Part shown: positions 8,372 to 15,781 of the stretch, piece by piece | How positions within the stretch are numbered: position 1 is the stretch's first letter | How the letters are laid out: the number at the start of each line of letters is the position of its first letter | Assembly: GCF_008692195.1 (NCBI RefSeq) | Contig: NZ_RXOM01000032.1 | Span: 62,001 to 126,000 of the forward strand | DNA length: 64,000 bases | Origin: Salegentibacter sp. R32 | GTDB lineage: Bacteria > Bacteroidota > Bacteroidia > Flavobacteriales > Flavobacteriaceae | Reading direction: 5' to 3' | Notes under the pieces: model-generated | What the model was told of the DNA's origin: nothing | The model's database searches: none | What the model saw: the letters and a program-made list of their open reading frames with translations, nothing else | Position numbers and translations under genes: made by a program

Positions 8372-8461
8372 ACACCCGTTGTTCAACTCGCAGTCGGCTC
8401 GCGCCTTTTAGATTACCTGCCGAAAGAAATACCTTAGATTAAACGAATAAAATTAAATAAA

Positions 8462-8743
8462 ATGGAAGAAAGAAAAATCATTATCAATGAAATTACAGTA
8501 GATGAGCTTACAGAAAAAATCGCTGATAAGTTATTCTCAAAAATTAAAGCTGATTTGAAAAATAATAAAGAAGAAGAAAACAAACTATTAAGTAGAAAAG
8601 AAGTTGCCGATTACCTACAAATTAGTCAAGCCACATTATGGAATTGGTCTAAGTCGGGAAGATTAAAAAGTTATGGGTTGGGGAGTAGGGTTTATTATAA
8701 ACAAAAAGAAATCGATGAAGTATTAGAAAGAAATAAGCTATAA
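8462..8743 (+). CDS. Helix-turn-helix (HTH_17/excisionase-like) DNA-binding protein
   Basis: 93 aa. The N-terminal 40 residues are charged and probably helical. Residues about 43-90 hold a winged-helix HTH of the MerR/excisionase type: LLSRKEVADYLQISQATLWNW, then a wing with SGRLKSYGLGSRVYYKQKEIDEVL. Such proteins commonly act as excisionases or small regulators in Bacteroidota integrative elements. The gene stands alone and is followed about 50 nt later by a large palindromic structure that could be its target. DNA binding is a firm call; the role as excisionase is inference, as no integrase is visible in the window. Confidence 0.8.
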   Translation: MEERKIIINEITVDELTEKIADKLFSKIKADLKNNKEEENKLLSRKEVADYLQISQATLWNWSKSGRLKSYGLGSRVYYKQKEIDEVLERNKL

Positions 8744-9128
8744 AATATGACAAATATAGGCAGCTTACCTCAAGCCAACCGCAATTTGCTATAAAGGTCA
8801 AGCCCTACGGGTTTTCGGAAAAAATAGCAATTGAAGGCAATTGCTTTTCCAAAAATCCTACGGGCTATTTTTTCAGAAAAACCTTGACAGCAATCCAACG
8901 CTGCCAATAATAAGGGCATATTTTTTAGCTGAAAAAAAATATTGAAGAAAATAGGGAGTTTTTTTCTGTTGTTCAAAAGTCGTTTATAGTAAATCGCCGT
9001 CGGGAGCGACCAAAAACGGGAAATAAGCCTTCTTATAGCGATATTTGTGCAGTTAAATAACTTCTAAGCCGTTTTATCTCCGTACCAATTCCAAATCAAT
9101 CACGTATTAATTTAAAAATGTAAATAAA
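8744..9128. other. Gene-free stretch holding a long palindrome
   Basis: Apart from the interrupted palindrome at 8797-8888 I see only AT-rich sequence leading to the DUF6266 gene. No gene is supported; the open frame on the minus strand over 8770-8976 is a by-product of the palindrome. Confidence 0.5.
8797..8888. repeat. 92-nt interrupted palindrome (nested cruciform)
   Basis: GTCAAG (8797-8802) pairs with CTTGAC (8883-8888). GAAAAAATAGC (8818-8828) pairs perfectly with GCTATTTTTTC (8864-8874), and the neighbouring GGTTTTC (8810-8816) pairs with GAAAAACC (8876-8883) apart from one unpaired base. GCAATTG (8827-8833) and CAATTGC (8838-8844) form an inner hairpin. CCTACGGG occurs twice (8804-8811 and 8857-8864). 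It may be a recombination, transfer or regulatory site of the island. Confidence 0.7.
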
Positions 9129-9770
9129 ATGGGAAAGATTAATCAAGGAATTTTAGGCGGTTTGTCTGGAAAAGTAGGAAATGTAATCGGTGGCAGTTGG
9201 AAAGGTATCGATTACTTGAGAATTAAACCTTCCAGTGTAGCAAATCCACGAACTACAGGGCAAGTAAATCAAAGAAACAAGTTTACGGTCACTTTGGAAT
9301 TTTTGCAAGCTGTGAAGCCGTTTATTAAAGTAGGCTATAAAAAGCTAGCTATCAAGAAAACCGAATTTAACGCTGCAATGTCTTATATTTTGAATAATGC
9401 AATTGATGGTATCGCACCTAACTTTGTGGTAGACTATCAAAATGCGAGTGTTAGTAGAGGAACTCTATCAGAACCTTTAAATGCAAGTACAGATTTAACT
9501 ACTCCTGGTCAATTAGAGTTTAGTTGGGATGATAATTCGGATGAAGGTAATGCAAATGCAACCGATAAGGCAATGCTTTTAGCATATAATCCATCGAAAA
9601 AAGAGTCAATTTCACTTTTAAATGGTGCTCAGAGAGATACAGGTGCAGAAATAATTACAATACCTTCTTCTTATTCGGGAGATAATTTAGAGCTGTTTAT
9701 GGCTTTTATTTCAGAAGATGAAACAGAATTATCTAACAGTATATATTTAGGATCTGGTACGGCTGCTTAG
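9129..9770 (+). CDS. DUF6266 family protein
   Basis: 213 aa, a family I know only from Bacteroidota. The hallmark N-terminus is present: glycine-rich GKINQGILGGLSGKVGNVIGG, then RIKPSSVANPRTTGQVNQRNKF. The middle may hold a beta-sandwich-like segment ending in GTLSEPLN and LEFSWDDNSDEGNANATDKAMLLAYN. No signal peptide or membrane segment is visible. Function is unknown to me; members are often found in mobile or phage-like surroundings, which fits the position at the end of the island next to a tRNA. A strong terminator follows. Confidence 0.75.
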   Translation: MGKINQGILGGLSGKVGNVIGGSWKGIDYLRIKPSSVANPRTTGQVNQRNKFTVTLEFLQAVKPFIKVGYKKLAIKKTEFNAAMSYILNNAIDGIAPNFVVDYQNASVSRGTLSEPLNASTDLTTPGQLEFSWDDNSDEGNANATDKAMLLAYNPSKKESISLLNGAQRDTGAEIITIPSSYSGDNLELFMAFISEDETELSNSIYLGSGTAA

Positions 9771-9792
9771 AAATTAAAATATGTACTAAATT

Positions 9793-9819
9793 ACCGCTTC
9801 AAATTGGGGCGGTTTTTTT
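9793..9819 (+). terminator. Terminator after the DUF6266 gene
   Basis: ACCGC (9793-9797) pairs with GCGGT (9809-9813), followed by a run of seven T (9813-9819). Confidence 0.75.
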
Positions 9820-9917
9820 GTGCTTAATTGTACCCTTATTTGTACCTAAAAAATTTTTAAACTTTTTGCAACACTTGTAAAAATCACTCGTCTTTCAAGT
9901 ATGACAAGGCTTAAAAC

Positions 9918-9943
9918 AAAAAACCCCGATCAAAGATCGAGGT
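9918..9943 (-). terminator. Terminator of tRNA-Phe
   Basis: Read on the minus strand: CCTCGATC, loop TTT, GATCGGGG, then a T-run. It lies 9 nt beyond the tRNA 3' end. Confidence 0.75.
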
Positions 9944-9951
9944 TTCTGCGG

Positions 9952-10024
9952 TGGTGCCTCCAGGAATCGAACCAGGGACACAAGGATTTTCAGTCCTTTG
10001 CTCTACCAACTGAGCTAAGGCACC
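9952..10024 (-). tRNA. tRNA-Phe (GAA)
   Basis: Cloverleaf on the minus strand: acceptor GGTGCCT pairs with AGGCACC, D-arm GCTCAGTTGGTAGAGC, anticodon loop CTGAAAA with anticodon GAA, T-loop GGTTCGATTCC. 73 nt; the CCA end is not encoded. A promoter box TATATTTG lies on the minus strand at 10049-10042. The 3' end faces the defence island, the usual orientation for tyrosine-recombinase integration into tRNA genes. Confidence 0.95.
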
Positions 10025-10041
10025 AGTGCGTTAAGCGGTGG

Positions 10042-10049
10042 CAAATATA
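10042..10049 (-). promoter_or_regulatory. -7 box of tRNA-Phe
   Basis: TATATTTG on the minus strand, 18 nt before the tRNA 5' end; exact TAnnTTTG match. Confidence 0.5.
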
Positions 10050-10099
10050 TATTCATTTTTAGAAATGCACAACAAAATTTTAAAAAAATCTGTTTTCGT

Positions 10100-10107
10100 A
10101 GCTTTGC
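10100..10107 (+). promoter_or_regulatory. -7 box upstream of coaX
   Basis: TAGCTTTG matches TAnnTTTG, giving a start near 10114 and a leader of about 10 nt before the ATG at 10124. No clear -33 TTG is present. Confidence 0.4.
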
Positions 10108-10123
10108 AAAATAATTTTTGCAG

Positions 10124-10855
10124 ATGAATTTAATTGTAGATATTGGCAACACCCAAATTAAAGTAGCTGTTTTTCAAGATGATGAATTACTCTATACAGA
10201 TCGTTTTGAAGCTTCCCAACTTCTTTTAAAGCTAAAAGAAATTTTTCAAAAATTTCCGGCAATTCAATTTTCCATGGTAAGCAGTGTGAAAAATGTGAAG
10301 AAAATTTGGGAAGAAACACTTCAGCAAAAAACAAAATTCTTCTTGCTATCAGGAGCAACTAGAGTTCCTTTTATCAATAAATACAGAACACCAAAAACCT
10401 TAGGTGTAGATCGGATAGCATTAGTGGCCGCCGCTTCTAAAAAATTTCCTGATAAAAATACACTGGTCATTGATGCCGGTACTTGCATTACCTATGATAT
10501 TCTTACAGAGAAAAATGAATACTTAGGGGGGGTAATCTCACCCGGGTTGCACATGCGAAATAAAGCCATGCATCAATTCACTGCCAAATTGCCATTAGTA
10601 GAAATTAATAAGCCTCTAGATTTTTTTATTGGGAATAGCACGGAATCTTCTTTGCAATTGGGGGTTTTAAAAGCAATTTCATTAGAAATTGATGGATTTA
10701 TTGGGGAGTACAAAAATAAATTTGAAGATTTAACAGTTATTTTAACCGGAGGAGATAGTGAAATTTTGTCTAAGACCGTAAAAAATAGCATATTTGCCCC
10801 CTCAAATTTCCTGCTAGAAGGATTGAATTATATTTTAGAATTTAATAAAAGTTAA
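10124..10855 (+). CDS. coaX: Type III pantothenate kinase
   Basis: First step of coenzyme A synthesis: ATP-dependent phosphorylation of pantothenate. 243 aa from the ATG at 10124; a TTG two codons earlier is less likely. ASKHA-fold motifs: phosphate-1 loop DIGNT (residues 6-10), GVDRIA for pantothenate binding, DAGT with the catalytic aspartate D117, and GGVISPGL. Its stop overlaps the next ATG by one base, indicating translational coupling with the outer-membrane protein gene. This is the first gene of a run of co-directional envelope genes. All catalytic residues expected of CoaX are present. Confidence 0.93.
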   Translation: MNLIVDIGNTQIKVAVFQDDELLYTDRFEASQLLLKLKEIFQKFPAIQFSMVSSVKNVKKIWEETLQQKTKFFLLSGATRVPFINKYRTPKTLGVDRIALVAAASKKFPDKNTLVIDAGTCITYDILTEKNEYLGGVISPGLHMRNKAMHQFTAKLPLVEINKPLDFFIGNSTESSLQLGVLKAISLEIDGFIGEYKNKFEDLTVILTGGDSEILSKTVKNSIFAPSNFLLEGLNYILEFNKS

Positions 10856-12093
10856 TGATTAGAAAGTTAGTTACAGTAGCCATCTTGTTTTTTGCAGTAA
10901 GCCTAAGCGCTCAAGAAATTACCTCTTCGCCTTATTCATTTTTTGGAGTAGGTCTTCAAAAATTTAAGGGAACTGCAGAAAATAGGAGCATGGGAGGTTT
11001 GAGCATAGCATCAGATAGTATTCATATGAACCTGCAAAATCCGGCAGGTTATGGCGCTTTAGCCTTAACCACGTATACCGTAGGTTTGTCGCATACAGAA
11101 AATACCCTTAGCAGTAGTACTGCAGAAGATGATTTATCAAGCACCAATATAGATTATTTGGCCATTGGTATTCCGGCCGGTAAATTAGGGTTTGGACTGG
11201 GAATTAAACCTTTTACCTCTGTGGGGTATGAGCTTCGAAATCAAGAAGGGGCAACCACTTCAGAATTCACAGGCCGGGGAGGGTTAAATACGCTCTTTTT
11301 GGCAGCCGGTTATAAAATAAACAATAATTGGAGAGTTGGGGTAGAAGGAAGCTATAACTTCGGGAATATCCAGAATAAAAACCTAAGCTTTCAAGAAGGG
11401 ATTCAATTTGGAACGCGTGAAATTAACCGTTCCGATTTTAGCGGTTTTAAAGTAAAATTTGGAGTTCAGTTTGAAAAAGAAATAAAAAAGAATCTGCAAA
11501 TTACAGGTTCGGCCAGCTATACGCCATCGTCTAATTTAAGCTCAGATAATTTTAGGGAGTTGGCCACATTAACCATTATTAATGATAATGAGGTGATCTC
11601 GGATGCTGAGGAAATAGAAGTAGCAGACGATGAAATGCAACTTCCTTCTGAAGTGCGTTTAGGAATGGGCATTGGTCAAAAAAGAAAATGGTTTGCCGGC
11701 GTGGAGTATCAACGATTGAGTTCAAGTGAATATTCCAACCGCTCGTTTGAATTAAATAATGTGCAATATACCGATGCTTCTACCTTTAGGGCAGGAGGAT
11801 ATTTTATTCCGGATTATAATGATATTACCAGCTATTTTAAAAGAATAGTTTATCGGGCTGGAGTACGATATGGGGAAAATGGTTTAAATGTAAATGGAGA
11901 AGATATAAATGAGTTTGGCATATCTTTTGGAGTTGGCTTACCCGCAGGAAGACTGCTCACCAATTTAAACCTTGGTGTAGAATTCGGTAAACGTGGTACC
12001 ACAGATGCCGGATTAATAGAAGAAAACTTTATGAGTTTCTTCGTAAGTCTATCATTAAACGATAGATGGTTTCAAAAAAGAAAGTTTAATTAA
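10855..12093 (+). CDS. Outer-membrane beta-barrel protein
   Basis: 412 aa with an N-terminal signal peptide ending near SLSAQ (residues about 1-20). The mature part begins SSPYSFFGVG and contains NPAGYGAL, reminiscent of FadL/PorV-type transport barrels, followed by alternating polar and hydrophobic strands to the C-terminus, which ends with the aromatic segment RWFQKRKFN. A conserved flavobacterial protein that lies next to coaX in related genomes. Substrate unknown; a FadL-like role is inference. It overlaps the coaX stop by one base. Confidence 0.75.
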   Translation: MIRKLVTVAILFFAVSLSAQEITSSPYSFFGVGLQKFKGTAENRSMGGLSIASDSIHMNLQNPAGYGALALTTYTVGLSHTENTLSSSTAEDDLSSTNIDYLAIGIPAGKLGFGLGIKPFTSVGYELRNQEGATTSEFTGRGGLNTLFLAAGYKINNNWRVGVEGSYNFGNIQNKNLSFQEGIQFGTREINRSDFSGFKVKFGVQFEKEIKKNLQITGSASYTPSSNLSSDNFRELATLTIINDNEVISDAEEIEVADDEMQLPSEVRLGMGIGQKRKWFAGVEYQRLSSSEYSNRSFELNNVQYTDASTFRAGGYFIPDYNDITSYFKRIVYRAGVRYGENGLNVNGEDINEFGISFGVGLPAGRLLTNLNLGVEFGKRGTTDAGLIEENFMSFFVSLSLNDRWFQKRKFN

Positions 12094-12110
12094 TTTTATT
12101 ATAATCAACT

Positions 12111-13505
12111 ATGAAAACCAAATTGTTAACATTAATAAACTTAGCCCTGTTAGGGACGGGTCTGGCCAGCGCACAGGCTAGCGCTCAAGAAATAGACTGT
12201 AATACTACAGGAAGCTTATTTTTTCAGAGTGCTAAAATAAAAGACTATAAATCGGCAAAACCTCATTACGATAAATTAATTGAAGGTTGTAAAGATTATC
12301 ATATCGCTACTTACCAGTATGGAGAACGTATGCTGAAAGCATTAATCGATCAAGCTGAAGAAAGCGGTAATACCGCCAAACAAAAAGAATTGGCACAACA
12401 ATTAATTGAAAATTATGAGTTAAGGCTGGCAAATTTCCCTGAAGAAACTAAAAAAGGAGAAGTTTTAGCTGATATCGCCCAAGTAAAATTCGATAATAAG
12501 ATTGGTGATGTTGAAGAGCAATATGAAGCTTTTGATGATGCTTGGAAAGCAGATAAAGAATCTTTCAACAGTCCAAAAGCGCTTTATTCTTATTTTAACC
12601 TAATCGTTAAATTACAAGAAGACGGAGCGAAAGACCTTCAGGATGTATTTGTGAAGTATGACGAATTAATGCAAAAAATAGAAAAACAAGAACTTTATCG
12701 TGCTGAGCAAGCTGAACCTTTGATGAAAAAACAAGATGCAGGGGAGGAGCTAAATAAAGATGAAGCTAGAATATTAAGAAATACAGACATCTATCTTACC
12801 AACTTCATGAAAATCAAAGGATCTATTAATCAGGTGCTTGGGGATAAAGCAGATTGTGATAATTTAATCCCGCTTTATACCAAAGATTTTGAGAATAAAA
12901 AAGAGGATGTTGATTGGTTAAAAAGAGCTGCAAAAAGACTTTCGGCTAAAGAATGTGACGATCCATTATTCTTTAAGTTAGTAGAAGCACTTCACGAAGC
13001 AGAACCATCAGCTAAATCGGCTTACTATTTAGGTCAGTTAGCAGATAAAGATGGTAACAGTGCAAAAGCATTAGAATATTATAACCAATCTGCAGAGTTA
13101 GAAGAGGATCCAATTGATAAAGCGAAAGTCTATTATGTAATTGGTAATAAATATAAAAACAAAGGAAGTTATTCTCAAGCAAGATCATTCTACAATAAGG
13201 CTTTAAAAAATCAACCTTCTTTAGGAGTGGCCTATTTAAGAATTGCAGATATGTATGCGAAAAGTGCCAACAATTGCGGAACTACAAGTTTTGAAAAAAG
13301 AGCCGTATATTGGTTGGCGGCAGACTATGCAGATAGAGCAGGAAGAGTAGATCCTTCTTTAAAATCCAATGCAGAGCAAACCGCTGCAGCTTATAGAGGT
13401 AGAGCGCCGCAAAAATCAGATATCTTTACTTCAGATTATAAAACTGGAGACTCCATTAGCTTTGGCTGTTGGATAGGGGGAAGCGTGAAAGTTCCTTCAC
13501 TATAG
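12111..13505 (+). CDS. Periplasmic tetratricopeptide-repeat protein
   Basis: 464 aa with a signal peptide (residues about 1-25, cleaved near ASAQ). Mostly helical. At least two clear TPR units lie at about residues 302-390 (AYYLGQLADKDGNSAKALEY and the following YVIGNKYKNKGSYSQARSFY). The earlier part has long charged helices. Two cysteine-containing sites (CNTTG near the start, CGTTS near the end) could form disulphides. TPR proteins of this type act as scaffolds in the periplasm, and the position between an outer-membrane barrel and LptC suggests an envelope role. Exact function unknown. Confidence 0.8.
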   Translation: MKTKLLTLINLALLGTGLASAQASAQEIDCNTTGSLFFQSAKIKDYKSAKPHYDKLIEGCKDYHIATYQYGERMLKALIDQAEESGNTAKQKELAQQLIENYELRLANFPEETKKGEVLADIAQVKFDNKIGDVEEQYEAFDDAWKADKESFNSPKALYSYFNLIVKLQEDGAKDLQDVFVKYDELMQKIEKQELYRAEQAEPLMKKQDAGEELNKDEARILRNTDIYLTNFMKIKGSINQVLGDKADCDNLIPLYTKDFENKKEDVDWLKRAAKRLSAKECDDPLFFKLVEALHEAEPSAKSAYYLGQLADKDGNSAKALEYYNQSAELEEDPIDKAKVYYVIGNKYKNKGSYSQARSFYNKALKNQPSLGVAYLRIADMYAKSANNCGTTSFEKRAVYWLAADYADRAGRVDPSLKSNAEQTAAAYRGRAPQKSDIFTSDYKTGDSISFGCWIGGSVKVPSL

Positions 13506-13515
13506 TAAATAATTT

Positions 13516-14082
13516 ATGCAAATAGCATATCAATATATTTTAAAAGGCATTGTCGTTATGGTGTTAGCGACAATGCTTTTTTCATGTCAAAACGGTTTAA
13601 ACGAAGCCCGAAAGTTTGAAACAGACAACGCCTCGCCACTAACAGTGGGAGAAGGTGTTAATTTGTTTTATACCGATAGCGGTAACGTAAGAGCCAACCT
13701 GCGAAGCCCTAAAATGCTCGATTTTACCAATCAAGAGTTTCCTTATCGGGAATTTCCTGATGGAGTGGAAGTAGATTTTTTCAATGAAGAAAAAGAAAAA
13801 ACCACCATCGTAGCAGATTATGGGATCGTTTACAACCAAACCAATTTAATAGACCTTCAAGGCCACGTAAAAATTGTAACTAGCGATAGTACCATCTTAA
13901 ATGCCGAGCAATTGTACTGGGATCAAAACCGGAGTTGGGTTTTTTCAGATGTTGAATATGACATCCAAATGAATAATGGAGCGGTAAACGATGGAGAAGG
14001 TTTTGATGCTAACGAAAATTTTGATAAATTCATTTCACGTTCCAATGTTGGGGTGCAATTTATTGATGAATCTAAAAAATAA
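13516..14082 (+). CDS. lptC: LPS export periplasmic protein LptC (lipoprotein form)
   Basis: 188 aa. A hydrophobic N-terminus ends in a lipobox (MLFSC, C24), so it is predicted to be a lipoprotein rather than anchored by a transmembrane helix. The body shows the LptC/OstA-like beta-jellyroll pattern: ANLRSPKMLDF, GIVYNQTNLIDLQGHVKIVTSDSTILNAEQLYWD. In the Lpt bridge, LptC passes lipopolysaccharide from the inner-membrane ABC complex to LptA. Its stop overlaps the next ATG by one base. Assignment rests on pattern and on the conserved gene order. Confidence 0.85.
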   Translation: MQIAYQYILKGIVVMVLATMLFSCQNGLNEARKFETDNASPLTVGEGVNLFYTDSGNVRANLRSPKMLDFTNQEFPYREFPDGVEVDFFNEEKEKTTIVADYGIVYNQTNLIDLQGHVKIVTSDSTILNAEQLYWDQNRSWVFSDVEYDIQMNNGAVNDGEGFDANENFDKFISRSNVGVQFIDESKK

Positions 14083-14273
14083 TGAAGTATTACAAATATT
14101 TTGAATACGCTTACCTCGTATTCGCTGTACTTTTTTTTATAGAATCTTACCGAAGCTGGGGACAAGAAGGAAGCCGAACCTACCTGTTTTTAGGTTTGGG
14201 CGGATTGGCAGTTTTCATGTACTTTTTTAAACGAAGGTTTAGGAAAAAGTTAGAAGAACGTAATAAACCTTAA
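14082..14273 (+). CDS. Small membrane protein between lptC and the CNNM gene
   Basis: 63 aa with two predicted membrane segments (about residues 8-24 and 35-50) and a basic tail RRFRKKLEERNK. It overlaps both neighbours by one base (TAATG), so it is translated as part of the lptC operon. I do not recognise a named family. Tight coupling on both sides argues that it is a real gene with an envelope role. Confidence 0.75.
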   Translation: MKYYKYFEYAYLVFAVLFFIESYRSWGQEGSRTYLFLGLGGLAVFMYFFKRRFRKKLEERNKP

Positions 14274-15562
14274 TGGAAGTAGATATAATTATAATAGTAC
14301 TTTCTTTAATCCTTTCCGCTTTCTTTTCAGGGATGGAAATAGCCTATGTTTCCTCCAATAAAATTCATATAGAAATAGAAAAAAAGCAAGGGGATTTTTT
14401 GGGTAAAATCTTAGAGCGACTTACCAAAAAACCTTCCAAGTTTATCGCGACCATGTTGGTGGGCAATAACATTGCCTTGGTGGTCTATGGTTTTTATATG
14501 GGAGATTTGCTGGTCAACTGGCTTATGCAAATGGGGCCGTTTAGCAATGCGTTTTTCAATTATTGGATTAGCGATGGGCTCATTCTCACCCAAACTCTCA
14601 TTTCAACCTTAGTAATTCTCTTTACAGCAGAATTTCTTCCCAAAGTGTTCTTTCAGATTTATGCCAATTCACTATTGAAGTTTTTCGCTGTGCCGGCCTA
14701 TTTTTTCTATATTATTTTCACCTTTATTTCAGCGTTCATCATTTGGATATCAGATATGGTGCTGAAGCTTTTCTTTAAAACCGAAGGAGACGAAGTGCAA
14801 CTCGCCTTTAGTAAAGTAGAATTGGGGAATTACATTTCAGAGCAAATGGAAACCGTTGAAGAACACGATGAACTGGATTCTGAAATTCAGATTTTTAAAA
14901 ATGCCTTGGAGTTTTCAGAAGTAAAATCACGCGAAGTAATGATTCCGCGGAATGAAATAATTTCCGTAGATATTAATGAATCTCCAAAAAAATTAATCGA
15001 AATATTTACCGAAACTGGGCTTTCAAAAATCTTGGTGTACAAAGAAACCAACGACGATATTATTGGCTACATCCATAGTTTCGAATTATTTAAAAAACCA
15101 AAAGACCTACAATCTATCCTCATGCCGGTTTTATACGTTCCCGGAACCATGTTGGCACAAGATGTGTTAAATATACTTATCAAAAAAAGAAAAAGTATAG
15201 CCGTGGTTATTGATGAATATGGAGGCACCAGCGGAATGATGACCGTAGAAGATATTGTAGAAGAACTTTTCGGTGAAATTGAAGATGAACACGATGCCGT
15301 AGTCTTGGTAGAAGAAGAAATAGCTGAAAATAAATACAAATTTTCTGCCCGTCTGGAAGTAGATTACATCAACGAAACTTACAAGCTTAACTTACCCGAA
15401 GAAGAAAATTACGAAACCCTTGGTGGTTGGATTGTTAACCACACTGAAGAAATCCCGGAACAAGGTGGCACACTTTATATTGAGCCGTACAAAGTCACCA
15501 TACTTGAGGTTTCCAACACAAAGATAGACTTAGTGGAACTCGAAGTCTTAGAAGAAGATTAG
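14273..15562 (+). CDS. CNNM/CorC-family membrane protein (hemolysin-C like)
   Basis: 429 aa. The N-terminal CNNM (DUF21) domain has three to four membrane helices (about residues 1-150), starting with SAFFSGMEIAYVSSNK, the typical signature. A tandem CBS pair (about 200-325) contains VMIPRNEI and VIDEYGGTSGMMTVEDIVEELFGEI. The CorC_HlyC transporter-associated domain follows (about 340-425). Family members handle Mg2+/Co2+ or related ions; in flavobacteria one paralogue (GldE) takes part in gliding, which cannot be decided here. Start overlaps the previous stop by one base. Confidence 0.9.
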   Translation: MEVDIIIIVLSLILSAFFSGMEIAYVSSNKIHIEIEKKQGDFLGKILERLTKKPSKFIATMLVGNNIALVVYGFYMGDLLVNWLMQMGPFSNAFFNYWISDGLILTQTLISTLVILFTAEFLPKVFFQIYANSLLKFFAVPAYFFYIIFTFISAFIIWISDMVLKLFFKTEGDEVQLAFSKVELGNYISEQMETVEEHDELDSEIQIFKNALEFSEVKSREVMIPRNEIISVDINESPKKLIEIFTETGLSKILVYKETNDDIIGYIHSFELFKKPKDLQSILMPVLYVPGTMLAQDVLNILIKKRKSIAVVIDEYGGTSGMMTVEDIVEELFGEIEDEHDAVVLVEEEIAENKYKFSARLEVDYINETYKLNLPEEENYETLGGWIVNHTEEIPEQGGTLYIEPYKVTILEVSNTKIDLVELEVLEED

Positions 15563-15781
15563 TTGTTAAAAGTCGCTTCGAGTGATTTTAGTTGAGCGTG
15601 CTAGCGAGGCTGAAATTGTATCGAGAATCAATTTTAAACTTCTTTTTATATTTCAAAAACAACGAGTTTACAACCTAAAATTTATAACAGGCTAATATAG
15701 TTTACTTTTTAAGACATATATATTTTATAATTACCTGAAATATCTTATTTTCGCCCACTATTTAGTTAAAAATTATATAAA
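15563..15781. other. Intergenic stretch with repeat-like segment
   Basis: Contains a segment (about 15575-15630) with CTTCGAGTG, GCGTGCTAGCG and ATCGAGAATC, resembling the short C/G-rich dispersed repeats common between flavobacterial genes. The rest is AT-rich leader of the PPIase gene. No ORF. Confidence 0.35.

Larger units (their letters stand above)
7578..8461. other. Long non-coding, structured stretch between RT and HTH gene
   Basis: No convincing gene. The base composition looks clearly richer in G+C than the flanking defence genes. It contains a 10-bp inverted repeat (8001-8053), the palindrome AACACGTGTT (8322-8331) and a strong bulged hairpin (8343-8371). GCACCC recurs directly within the stretch 7985-8008. 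It could be a remnant of mobile or cassette DNA; I do not recognise the family. Confidence 0.5.

Noticed and set aside
8770-8976. Minus-strand open frame over the 92-nt palindrome
   Set aside because: The frame simply follows the palindrome arms; no family resemblance.
1-9900. CRISPR array or cas genes
   Set aside because: No regularly spaced repeats are visible; the HEPN protein is Abi_2-like and single-HEPN, not a Cas13.
1-9900. Second copy of the tRNA-Phe 3' end as left attachment site
   Set aside because: I looked for the acceptor/T-arm sequence and saw no second copy; if an att repeat exists it lies outside the window.
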